A stretch of DNA of 36,749 nt, from the NCBI GenBank assembly GCA_030620005.1, contig JAUXAJ010000014.1, forward strand, positions 1-36,749, in the 5' to 3' direction. Under the pieces are notes generated by a model, which had not been told where the DNA came from, ran no database searches, and saw nothing but the letters and a program-made list of their open reading frames with translations. Positions 8,284 through 17,298 of the stretch are shown piece by piece. The DNA comes from Promethearchaeota archaeon (GTDB taxonomy: Archaea > Asgardarchaeota > Lokiarchaeia > Sigynarchaeales > SOKP01). A program made the position numbers and the translations under genes. The first letter of the stretch is position 1; the number at the start of each line of letters is the position of its first letter.

Positions 8284-8823
8284 TCAATACGGCATTCTTA
8301 TCCTTCTCCGCTCCAATTCCGTCTCATGCATAGCTCTTCTTTGAGAAAAAGTGTGGAGATAATAATAAGTCATTAAAGATAAAGCAAGCGTTGGAAAAAG
8401 CAAGAACACAAAAATTAAAAGAGTTCGTGGAGAGTGATAAGCAATGAAACCATTAACAATAATTATCGAATTGTATGCTCCGTGAGTAATTACCACAGCA
8501 ATTAGATTTCCATTTCTCCATTTGTAAATTAACCCTAATAGGAACGAGATCGTAAGATAGGGGACTATCAGCAAGATAAACAACACGGTAAATTCAAACG
8601 GAGAGGTGAGAGCTATCAAAAATATCGTCATTAAATGGAATAAAGTAAAAATGACCGCCGTGATTAAAAACCCCCATATTTCACCTAGATTTCGAGTAAG
8701 ACCCTTTTGCATGAAGCCTCTAAATAGAATCTCCTCCGTGGTTCCTACAACCAAGATCATCAGCGCTGTAGAAAGAACTAAGAAGAGGATGGATAATAGA
8801 TTAAACCAATTAAACCCAAACAA
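8284..8823 (-). pseudogene. CPBP (CAAX-like) intramembrane protease, 5'-truncated
   Basis: The 179-aa frame has the CPBP signature: EEILFRGF (EExxxR), FTLFH (FxxxH) and THGAYNS (HxxxN), each in a membrane helix. These proteins are glutamate/histidine membrane proteases. The family usually has two or more helices before EExxxR; here only one remains. The only start is a TTG without Shine-Dalgarno. Just upstream, another minus frame (about 8820-8885) reads VLLPILLLVILFIFWIVW, a membrane helix, so a frameshift plus 5' loss is likely. The remaining 5' end abuts the divergent gene at 8876. The catalytic core is intact and could still be made. Confidence 0.6.
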
Positions 8824-8875
8824 TCCAGAATATAAAGAGGATGACTAAGAGAAGGATTGGCAAAAGAACAGAAAA

Positions 8876-9222
8876 ATGACATCAGATTCTTTACTTGAAG
8901 TTGATAACATCATTCCCGAATTTAGCATTGGTGAGATTGTAAAAGAGCGAAGTATGCTATGGCGTATCGACCAGATCCATAAAATAAAAAAGGAAATTAA
9001 AAAAAGAAAGAAAGAATTTGTTTATTATTCTGTGAGTAATATCACAAGACAATCATCATCCCAAGTTCTTATTCCAGATATCGAAAAGCTTACTAAATCA
9101 TTTGTTCCTAAACCTTCACCCGATAAGGTTGGATGTGGCTTAAAAATCTTGATTATCAATTAGCACTGCCTCACCTTGCTGAAGAATCTGGTTTTGAAAT
9201 CTTTAAGCACATTGGGCTATAA
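8876..9222 (+). pseudogene. N-terminal fragment of a helicase-like protein, frameshifted
   Basis: The first frame (8876-9163, 95 aa) contains FSIGEIVKERSMLWRID, a lysine-rich loop, then LIPDIEKL. This GxxV...R..LWRV pattern with a later LIP-E resembles the small beta domain preceding SNF2-type helicases such as DISARM-like DrmD; this is recollection, not a search result. After KVG at about 9133 the frame loses sense, while another frame (9136-9222) continues naturally with WLKNLDYQLALPHLAEE to a TAA at 9220. A one-base shift would give a 115-residue fragment. The large ATPase part that should follow is absent. It is followed by an HEPN gene, fitting a decayed defence locus. Confidence 0.4.
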
Positions 9223-9340
9223 AAGCGACAAAAATTAATTCAGTATAGAAAATATATAAAACGATTAAAGAATTAAAGAGAATTAAAAATTTTAAAAACT
9301 AATTGTATATACTTAGTTGTAAAAGAAATTTAAAATAAAT

Positions 9341-9345
9341 AGGTG
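9341..9345 (+). promoter_or_regulatory. Shine-Dalgarno AGGTG pointing to an ATA start
   Basis: AGGTG lies five bases before ATA at 9351, the first possible start of a frame open for 114 codons before its first ATG. Confidence 0.5.
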
Positions 9346-9350
9346 TTTTC

Positions 9351-11012
9351 ATAATTTCAAATTTTTTAATTATAGCAGAAGTTAAGGGAATTAGACTCCC
9401 TTATCCATTCAGTATCCAGAGAACAGATAAAAATTTTTTCTATTTATATAATGAAGATTTAGCTGAAAGACTAAATAGCTGTAAAAAAAACATTCAAATT
9501 CTTAATAGAAATCCAACAAGTAATGAAGTACATTTACATGGTGAATATTCTGAATTCATCTCAGTTGATGATTATTCTTCTACATATATTCTTGCAGAAT
9601 TTCCACTCGAAATTAAACAAAATGTAGATGAATTATATTATCATATAAGGGAGTTATATTATCCATTATTAATTATTCTCTCATTCCTATTTATGAAAAT
9701 ATTATTTATTAAACGAATTTATATTTTTAAAAAAAATGTTTCTTTATTCCAGTTTAAAAGGTATTTACAAATCTCCTATGAAAATATCCCCGAACAGAAT
9801 GCCTCCTCATTGATTCAAGATTTTGATAAAAAGCTAAAACAATTAAATAAATATTTACCGCTGTTATTATTTCAGACATATGGCAAAATTGATTATTTAT
9901 ATGTAATAGAAGATTACCTTGAGGCAAAATTAAGAAATTTTTCAATAGAAGTTCAAATTATTAGATATTGGAACACATTGGAGCATATGAGTGAAATTTA
10001 TTGGAAAAATAGAGGGAAAAATAAATTATTAACTGATACAAAATATGAAACATTTAAGGGAGAAATCAATGCTTTTTTAGATAGACTCAAGAGGGAAGAT
10101 ATAGTATTTCCTAAAACTACTCTTATTCGAGTGAAGGAATTAATTAATAGTAAAATAAATAACTATCCTGGTATTAAGGACAAAATCTTCGAGATGTGCA
10201 AAAGAGTTAGATTTAATCTCAATCAATATAATTATAAGGAACGTATTAAGAGGATGTATTGGATAAGAAATGAATTATTTCATAGAGGTCAACCTTTAAG
10301 AAGGCTTGTTGTAGATTATAAGAATAAATATCATCTTAATAATTATACGTTAAGAGACTTGAGTCGAGATATAATTGTTTTTGGAATTATAATCGAAAAA
10401 ATTTTTCTTACACTTTTAGGATTCATGCCTAGATATTTGTATTTAGAAGAAAAGAACCAAAAAAATTATAAATTACATTGGAAACCTTTGTGCTTTTCTA
10501 AGTCTTATAATATTCCAAGGATTGAAAGATATAATCATTTACTTGATAGATCTTTGAGACTCTTCTCACTTGATCCTGATCAACATAGATTATTTCAACT
10601 TGAAACTGAAAAAGAATATTTAAGCTATAACTGTAAATATTTTCAATTAATATCTTTCTTATGTCTAAAACTACTTCCATTAATCGATAATAATCTGCGT
10701 CATCCTCCTTTTAAAGGAAAGCTTGAAACTCCATTAGGACCATTGGATTTGGAGACAGGCTTTAGAGATACAATTAATGGTATTCTTGATGGTAGATATT
10801 TTACCTATACAAACAATGAGGATAAGATAAAATGGTGGATGAATTTTAAAAGTTCTTTATTTAAATCTTCTAAATATTTAGGGTTCTATTTAGAATTTGA
10901 GCTTTTATCAAAATCAACTATTTTTAATGAAATACCAATTGCCAAATCAACTTCAAAAAAAGAAATTATGGGATCATTTGAAACTTTTATAATTGATATT
11001 AAAGATTTTTAA
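9351..11012 (+). CDS. HEPN-domain protein (ApeA-like), apparent ATA start
   Basis: The frame is open from 9339 to 11012 without a stop. Translation from ATA 9351 gives 553 aa; the first ATG (9693) would discard 114 residues that read as normal protein (KGIRLPYPFSIQ, FISVDDYSSTY). From that ATG, residues 85-250 form a helical domain with WIRNELFHRG (R192, N193, H197), the RNxxxH ribonuclease signature of HEPN domains. The N-terminal beta-rich part plus HEPN resembles ApeA-type anti-phage proteins; that subfamily call is tentative. HEPN proteins typically cleave RNA and are kept in check by a partner or activation. The 158-aa gene starts 9 bases after the stop and is probably co-transcribed. 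The C-terminal 200 residues are not recognised. Confidence 0.6.
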   Translation: MISNFLIIAEVKGIRLPYPFSIQRTDKNFFYLYNEDLAERLNSCKKNIQILNRNPTSNEVHLHGEYSEFISVDDYSSTYILAEFPLEIKQNVDELYYHIRELYYPLLIILSFLFMKILFIKRIYIFKKNVSLFQFKRYLQISYENIPEQNASSLIQDFDKKLKQLNKYLPLLLFQTYGKIDYLYVIEDYLEAKLRNFSIEVQIIRYWNTLEHMSEIYWKNRGKNKLLTDTKYETFKGEINAFLDRLKREDIVFPKTTLIRVKELINSKINNYPGIKDKIFEMCKRVRFNLNQYNYKERIKRMYWIRNELFHRGQPLRRLVVDYKNKYHLNNYTLRDLSRDIIVFGIIIEKIFLTLLGFMPRYLYLEEKNQKNYKLHWKPLCFSKSYNIPRIERYNHLLDRSLRLFSLDPDQHRLFQLETEKEYLSYNCKYFQLISFLCLKLLPLIDNNLRHPPFKGKLETPLGPLDLETGFRDTINGILDGRYFTYTNNEDKIKWWMNFKSSLFKSSKYLGFYLEFELLSKSTIFNEIPIAKSTSKKEIMGSFETFIIDIKDF

Positions 11013-11021
11013 CTAAATGAT

Positions 11022-11498
11022 ATGATAAAGGATACTCCAAATATTTTTAATAACAATTCAAATGAGGAAATAGCTCTAATTATTTATAATGAGTTTGTGA
11101 AGGATAAAAGTTTGAGAGAAAATAATATTAAAAGGAAGATTGATAGTTTTGAGAAAGAATTCTGGTTAAAACACCAAATAGAGGAAGAATTGTTAGAACC
11201 AGAGTTAGTAGATAGGATAGATGAAATATCATGCATAATCTGGGAAAAGACTCAGAAATTAAAAAAGGAACTGAAATTGAAAGAAAACGATTTACTGACA
11301 ACAAAAACAGATGAAGAAATAGCAGAAATGATTTTTAGTACATTAAAAAAACAAACCGACCTTTCGAGCTTTAATACTCATATTTTTTGGAGTGAAAATG
11401 GTGTCGAAAATGTTTTTGAATATCCACAATCCTTTTATTACAGATGGGAAAAAATTCAAGTTTTTGGAAGAGCAAGAAAAAAAAAGATTTTTATCTAA
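11022..11498 (+). CDS. hypothetical acidic helical protein downstream of HEPN gene
   Basis: I do not recognise this 158-aa protein. It is acidic and mostly helical, with NEEIALIIYNEFV at about 14 and a similar DEEIAEMIFSTL at about 105, suggesting two related helical hairpins. The last 45 residues are aromatic and basic (SFYYRWEKIQVFGRARKKK). It starts 9 bases after the HEPN stop, so co-expression is very likely, and it could be a partner or neutraliser of the HEPN protein. There is no nucleotidyltransferase GSxxxG motif, so it is not a standard MNT antitoxin. Confidence 0.5.
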   Translation: MIKDTPNIFNNNSNEEIALIIYNEFVKDKSLRENNIKRKIDSFEKEFWLKHQIEEELLEPELVDRIDEISCIIWEKTQKLKKELKLKENDLLTTKTDEEIAEMIFSTLKKQTDLSSFNTHIFWSENGVENVFEYPQSFYYRWEKIQVFGRARKKKIFI

Positions 11499-11597
11499 TT
11501 GTCGTGTCTATATGTTCTAAAAGCAATATTAAGAATTCTCATATGAGCAATTACTAAATTTTTCTTTTAAATATGATCAAGAAATTATAATGATATC

Positions 11598-12239
11598 ATG
11601 GTTGAAACGAATTTAAATAAACAATTGAAGGAAAAGGCTTATAATAGCGCAGAAAAAGGTAATTACCAACAGGCAATAATTTATTATTTAGAACTACTAA
11701 AAATCGTCCCTCACGCAATCTTGTATCCCTTGGGTCGTTGGTATGAACGCATCGGAGATTACAAGAGCGCAATGAGGGCATATCAAGGTCAAATCGCTTT
11801 AATCCCTGGCGATGTAGTGGCCTACTTGATGTTAGGAAAGGTGTTAATGAAACTAAAACAATTCAAAGACGCTATTAAAATTTACAAGCGCGCCGCCAAA
11901 CTCGAGAACTATTCGGTGTGTTGCTTAATGGGTGAATTGGGTGAGACCTATTACCAACTCCGGAAGTTTAAAAAGGCGTTAAAATGCAATAAGCGTGTAT
12001 ATTTAAAATGCACGGAATCTTGTGCGAACGATTCTGGTCAGCAAAAAAAATACCACCGCAACGAATATTTTAGAGCGCTCTACACGATGGAAGAAACGTA
12101 TAGAAAAAAAAAGAAGTACAAAAAAGCCTTGAAAGTTCACCAGAAAGGCGTTCAAATGGGTGAGAAAGTGTACACAGAAAAAAGATTTCTGGAAAATGGA
12201 AATGAAAGACCAAACCACGGATATTTTGCAGTTATTTAG
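11598..12239 (+). CDS. TPR-repeat protein
   Basis: The protein has 213 aa and at least four tetratricopeptide repeats: about 9-42 (YNSAEKGNYQQAIIYY), 43-76 (RWYERIGDYKSAMRAY), 77-110 (LGKVLMKLKQFKDAIKIY) and 115-148 (GETYYQLRKFKKALKC), then a lysine-rich fifth hairpin (KKKKYKKALKVHQKG). TPRs mediate protein binding; no catalytic domain is attached. GC content and codon use are somewhat higher than in flanking AT-rich genes. ATG 11598 has no clear ribosome site. It is placed between the HEPN pair and the NLR-like gene and may belong to either. Confidence 0.7.
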   Translation: MVETNLNKQLKEKAYNSAEKGNYQQAIIYYLELLKIVPHAILYPLGRWYERIGDYKSAMRAYQGQIALIPGDVVAYLMLGKVLMKLKQFKDAIKIYKRAAKLENYSVCCLMGELGETYYQLRKFKKALKCNKRVYLKCTESCANDSGQQKKYHRNEYFRALYTMEETYRKKKKYKKALKVHQKGVQMGEKVYTEKRFLENGNERPNHGYFAVI

Positions 12240-12269
12240 TTTTTGTTTTCGCGTCCTATCTTTTATTTT

Positions 12270-12546
12270 TAACTTTTTTTTAGAACTTGAATTTTTTAGA
12301 AAGAATAATACACGGTGGGAGGTTTTTAAGGATTGGAACATTGAAGAAGATTCGTGTTGTGAGATTTTTTACGATATTTATAAAAATTCTACCTTAATCC
12401 AACTTGTTGATGAGGACACTTCCGAATGTTTAAAAGAGTTAAATTTTCAGAATCAAGAAATCCATATTTCTGTTGTAATTAGTGAAATATTACAAAAATG
12501 GAAAATTTTTTTATTTAAAGAGGATAGAAATTATATATTGAATTAG
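12270..12546 (+). pseudogene. possible C-terminal gene relic
   Basis: A frame overlapping the end of the TPR gene becomes protein-like after about 12285: ELEFFRKNNTRWEVFKDW, then an acidic stretch and a helical end (ISEILQKWKIFLF) to a TAG at 12544. The only ATG lies inside the TPR gene. I take it as the tail of a lost gene, not an independent one. Confidence 0.25.
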
Positions 12547-15451
12547 ATAGTTTTAGAAAACCGATTTTTGTGCTCTTATTAGATTAAATCCTAATAAATG
12601 ATTATTATGGAATCCGTGATATGACATGGCAGAAGTATTGATTGGAGTGACTAGGTTGGCTATTTCTGGATTTTACGACACACTTTTAGGAGATGGAATT
12701 AAATCTTGGTGGGATAAAAGAAAAATCCTGAAAAGAATAATGGAACGTATTGAGGAACTATGTGATGCGAGGGTTGGAATAGAATTCAGTGAAGTTCTTC
12801 AAAAAATGGGAATGCCTGAAGATCTTATCGAAGAACAGTTAAAAGAGGAAAAAAAAAAGATAAAACAATATAAGAGTATCACATTATGGATGGAGCATAT
12901 AGCACATTTAAAATCATTTATTACTAATCTATTTAAATTATATGAAATAGAATTGAGTCAATTATACGGACGAAAGCTGAGCGATAAAGCCCGAAAGTTA
13001 TTGGAAATAGATATTCCGAACCAAGTTGAAGATGTATTATTAGAGCTTAAACCTAATAAGATTACAATTCAAACTTTTAAAATAGTTCGAGATACAGAAA
13101 AACAATTGAATAAATTTATAGAAACAGCATCTAATCAGGAAAACTATCAGCAATTGGAAAACCTTTTTGATCAAGTAAAAAATTTATACGAGACATTATT
13201 CAATTCCCAAGGAACGGCATTACAAGAAATAAAAGAACTAAAAATTCAATTGCAAGCGTTTCAAACCTCAAAATTACAGGAGAATATTTTCGAGATTAAA
13301 ACTCTATTTAGAACAGGATTTATGCAAATTTATAACGTTCTCATTGAGATCTCCGATAGATCTCCTGAATCATTATTAACAACAATCTTAGAGCATATAA
13401 GTAATGAAATGAGAAAGCTTTCCAATGAACTTGGCTTAATAAGGGAACAAATTACAGGAATTTCTAGTTCCAGAAGAGATACATCATCTCAGCAAAGTCA
13501 AATATTATACGACACATGTGAAAAATGCAATAAAAAGTTCCCCAATGATTTTATTACTGTACTTCGAAATGAGGGTCAATATATATGTCCAAAGTGCGGA
13601 GCAATATTTCCGGGACTTGCCACCTTTTTGTCTGGTACGAGGAAGGAAAAATATATCTATGAACATGTGAATGAAAAGTTAGAAAAGTGTGGTTATAAAA
13701 TTTCTTGGTATTTAGACGAATTCAGAGTCATGAGCAATAATGTCTTAGATGATTGCTTTCAAAATCTTAAGAAATCAGATAGAGTCATTCTTGTTATCGG
13801 AAAAGATTATGGAAGCGAATATGAGGATTCTGGTCATTCGGTCACCGAAGAAGAGTGGATACAAGCGCTTAGACAAGAAAAAAGAATCTTGATTTTTGTA
13901 GAATCTGATGTTTATGAGGAATATAAGAGATTAGATAGAATGTTTGAACCAGAATATGACTTGAGAATACATGAATTCATTCAAGCAATTGAAGAGAAAA
14001 GAAAGAATTGGGTGTTTACGTTTGATCGGAGCGAAGATATCGCTAATAAAGTGTTAACATCGTGGGGTTGCTTTGTAGGAGGAAAAGAAAGAAGTATTCT
14101 TGAAAGTGAACCAAAAGAACTGCCAAAATCAAATTATGATAATATAATGATGACTAACATTAAAGAACCAAAATATTTCAGGAAGCTCGAGACGGTATCT
14201 TTAGGAGGAGTGTTTCATGTTGATATTGAGAGGGAAAAAGTAATGCGGATACCTGATCTCATCGAAAATGTAAAAGAAAACCTATTTACACGTGAACGAT
14301 GGGTTTTATTGTCTGGAAGTTCTGGATTATCGAAAACTACAAGTGCAAAAATAATTGCCCATGACGCCAGAAAAGAGCATTTATCCGTAATCTTTTGTAA
14401 TGACGTTAATCAAATAAGTAAGTTTGCTGAATTAGTTGCCAACTCCGATGAGGAATGGCTATTAATAATCGATGACTTGCATCGAACTGAACATGGAGAA
14501 ATTAGTGAGAAACTTTCCTCCTTGAATTCGATAGCCCAGATAAAAAGTAATAAAGTCCACGTGCTTAGTACTTCGAGGTTGTCCTTAGATCATGTAAAGA
14601 AATCTTGTAAAAATGAAAAATCACCAAAAAAAATTAAGATCACTGCACTTCACATTGCCGAAATGTTTGAAGAGATCAAGTTGGAAGATTATGGAACACA
14701 ATTAAATCAAGCCAAATCGAAATTAATTAATTCTATTCTTAAGGATATTGATTTTCCAAACACTAAATTGAATGAAACAAGAACGATCTTACTCGAACGC
14801 TACAGTTCAAATTTCGTGCTCTTAGGATTTGCTACGCTACCGTTAATAGAAGGTAAAAGTAAAGAAATAACTAATCAAGCAATATTCAGTAGGATTAAAG
14901 ACCTTTTACAAGATGAATTTGAAGACATATTAGAAGAACAAAAGGTAGAAGAACAAAAGGAGCCCAATCCTATAATCCTTCTTCAAGCTTTCATTGGTAT
15001 TTGTTATGAATCAACCTTTGACGAAGCTGTTTCAATTAATGATTTTCATCATGAAAAGCACAACGATTTTATAAAAACATTTAAGAGATTAACAAAGCAA
15101 GGGTTGGTTTTAGAATCCGAAAATTGGGTTAAGAACGAGAAAGGAGAAACAAAACTTATTTACATGTACAGAACACATCACGCAAGGATAGCTGAAATCT
15201 ATATAAAAACATTAAAAGCGGTTATAGATAGTTTCCGAATAAGAGGGGAAATCTTTACTTGGAAAAATTTATGTGTTTTATCTCGATTTAAGGCACATGT
15301 TAAAAGTGGTCTTGGCATTTCCGAAATCATTAAAGATTTTAATAGACTCATTTCATTAAATTTAACTGGGTTATCCTTAGAAAACTTACCCCCATCCATA
15401 GTAAAGTTAGAGTTTCTTAAAGAATTAAATTTACATGGTAATAAGTTATCG

Positions 15452-16945
15452 ACTCTCCCGGTGTCAATATGAAACCTTAAATCGCTCACTTATCTAGATT
15501 TGAGTTATAATAAGCTATTGACTCTCCCGGAGTCAATAGGAAACCTCTCCTCACTCCAAACACTACGGTTGCAACATAATCAGTTATCGACTCTCCCGGT
15601 GTCAATAGGCGACCTTAAATCGCTCACTTATCTAGATTTGAGTTATAATAAGCTATTGACTCTCCCGGTGTCAATATCAAACCTTAAATCGCTCACTTAT
15701 CTAGATTTGAGTTATAATAAGCTATTGACTCTCCCGGTGTCAATAGGCGACCTTAAATCGCTCCAAAAACTAGATTTAGATGCTAACCAGTTAAAGACTC
15801 TCCTGGAGTCAATAGGAAATCTTTCCTCTCTCCAAACACTAAATTTAAGTCATAATAAATTCACGACTCTCCCGGAGTCAATAACAAAGCTACAATTGCT
15901 CAAAGAACTAAATTTATGGGGTAATGAGTTAACAACTCTCCCGGAGTCAGTAACAAACCTAAAATCGCTCGAAACACTAGATTTAAGTCATAATAAACTC
16001 ACGACTCTCCCGGAGTCAATATCGAACCTTACATCGCTACAAACACTTAGTTTGGTTAGTAATAAATTCACGACTCTCCCGGAGTCAATAGGAAATCTCT
16101 CCTCACTTATAGTACTATTTTTATTTAGTAATAAATTCACGACTCTCCCGGAGTCGATAGGAAACCTTAAATCGCTCATATTTCTATATTTGTATAGTAA
16201 TCAGCTATTGACTCTCCCGGAGTCGATAGGAGACCTTAAATCGCTCTCATCGTTATGGATAAATGATAATCAGCTGACGACTCTCCCGGAGTCGATAGGA
16301 GACCTTAAATCGCTCTCATCGTTATGGATAAATGATAATCAGTTGACGACTCTCCCGGAGTCGATAGGAGACCTTAAATCGCTCCAAACACTAAATTTAG
16401 GTGGTAATCAGTTAACGACTCTCCCGGAGTCAATATCAAACCTAAAATCGCTCGAAACACTAGATTTAAGAGGTAATAAATTCACGACTCTCCCGGAGTC
16501 AATAGGAAATCTCTCCTCACTTCGATTACTATTTTTATTTGATAATCAGTTATCGACTCTCCCGGAGTCAATATCAAACCTAAAATCGCTCGAAACACTA
16601 TATTTAAGAGGTAATAAATTCACGACTCTCCCGGAGTCAATATCGAATCTTAAATCACTTACATACCTTAGTTTGAGTAGTAATAAATTCACGACTCTCC
16701 CGGAGTCAATAGGAAACCTCTCTTCTCTCAAAGAACTATATATAGAGGGTAATCGATTAATAACTCTCCCGGAGTCAATAGGAAATCTCTCCTCGCTTCA
16801 AACACTAGAATTACAATATAATCAGTTAACGACTCTCCCGGAGTCGATAGGGAACCTCTCCTCACTCAAAGAACTATTGTTATATAATAATCAGTTCACG
16901 ACTCTCCCGGAGTCGATAAAAGTTTTGGAAAAAAGAGGTGTAAAA
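15452..16945 (+). repeat. 22 LRR-encoding 69-bp tandem units with palindromic core
   Basis: About 22 units of 69 bases (23 aa: L-TTLPESIGNLKSLETLDLSHN type) run in register. The core GACTCTCCCGGAGTC, an interrupted palindrome (GACTC-TCCCG-GAGTC), recurs almost unchanged; early units have GGTGTC. The rest of each unit varies. Units 16210-16278 and 16279-16347 differ at one base. The codons CTC, CCG and GAG are unlike the TTA/CTA/GAA preference elsewhere in the protein. This indicates recent amplification or gene conversion. Confidence 0.9.
15470..15472 (+). other. in-frame TGA inside first near-identical LRR unit
   Basis: The unit carrying TGA (CAATATGAAACC) is identical over about 69 bases to the unit near 15658 (CAATATCAAACC) apart from one C-to-G change, TCA to TGA; other units have GGA or GGC here. 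Downstream the frame is open for 494 codons. Confidence 0.9.
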
Positions 16946-16957
16946 GTTTATAAGTAA

Positions 16958-17018
16958 TTTTTTTCAATTAATCAATAATTTTTTATTATTCAAGAACCTT
17001 TTTTTCATATTGTTTTTT
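16958..17018 (+). terminator. oligo-T runs after the NLR-like gene
   Basis: T7 begins directly after the stop codon and further T6 and T7 runs follow within 60 bases, typical of archaeal intrinsic termination. Confidence 0.4.
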
Positions 17019-17109
17019 TGACTTCAATAGAAGGCTTTTCCCTTGTCTTTTATATTTTTAATCGCAATTAAAAATATTCTCGATTTTATCGAGCTTCGTT
17101 TCTTTTTTT

Positions 17110-17250
17110 CAATACGAGCTATCTTTTCTCAACGATAAAAATCAAGTAAAGCAATTACAAATTCAAGCAAGTAATCAGAAAGATCAAGATGGTTTTACAG
17201 TGATACTAGAACGAATCTCGGATAATCTCAATTTTTTAGCCACTTTTTAA
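17110..17250 (+). pseudogene. coiled-coil protein relic
   Basis: The stretch 16958-17298 has no intact gene. Within it, a plus frame ending at TAA 17248-17250 reads QYELSFLNDKNQVKQLQIQ, then a FTVILERISDNLNFLATF helix. There is no start codon. It resembles in style the coiled segment (200-270) of the NLR-like protein and may be a relic of a related gene. Confidence 0.35.
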
Positions 17251-17298
17251 AATTCTCTCAACTTTGGAATCGTCTCATTTGAAATAAAACATGTAATC

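Larger units (their letters stand above)
12626..16957 (+). pseudogene. NLR-like receptor: Zn ribbon, DUF4062-like, STAND NTPase, LRRs; one in-frame TGA
   Basis: A single frame of 1,443 codons is interrupted only by TGA at 15470-15472. Domains: helical and coiled N-terminus (1-290); zinc ribbon C298/C301 and C321/C324; a DUF4062-like, TIR-like fold (332-480) with FLSGT, a SDRVILVIGKDYG strand and the SVTEEEW motif; a STAND-type NTPase (520-760) with P-loop GSSGLSKT (564-571, Ser replacing the usual Gly before Lys), Walker B WLLIIDD (611-617) and an STSR motif (648-651); winged-helix-like region; then LRRs. Without readthrough the product is 948 aa with about one and a half LRRs; with readthrough about 23 repeats are added. 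STAND-LRR proteins sense ligands, oligomerise and trigger an effector; DUF4062 is often the N-terminal part. By analogy this is an immune-type receptor. Start is ATG 12626, weak GTGAT upstream. Confidence 0.75.

Noticed and set aside
15470..15472. TGA as a selenocysteine codon
   Set aside because: The position is Gly or Ser in sister LRR units, an exposed non-catalytic site, and the TGA differs from a sister unit by one base; a nonsense substitution is simpler.
15988..16731. Minus-strand ORFs with repeated RFDIDSGRVVN
   Set aside because: They are antisense shadows of the LRR units.
15452..16945. Regular repeats as a CRISPR array
   Set aside because: The 69-bp period is in frame throughout and encodes a clear LRR; there are no unique spacers between constant direct repeats.
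15500..16957. A separate LRR gene starting at TTG 15500
   Set aside because: The TTG lies mid-repeat without a ribosome site, and the upstream frame is continuous except for one substitution.
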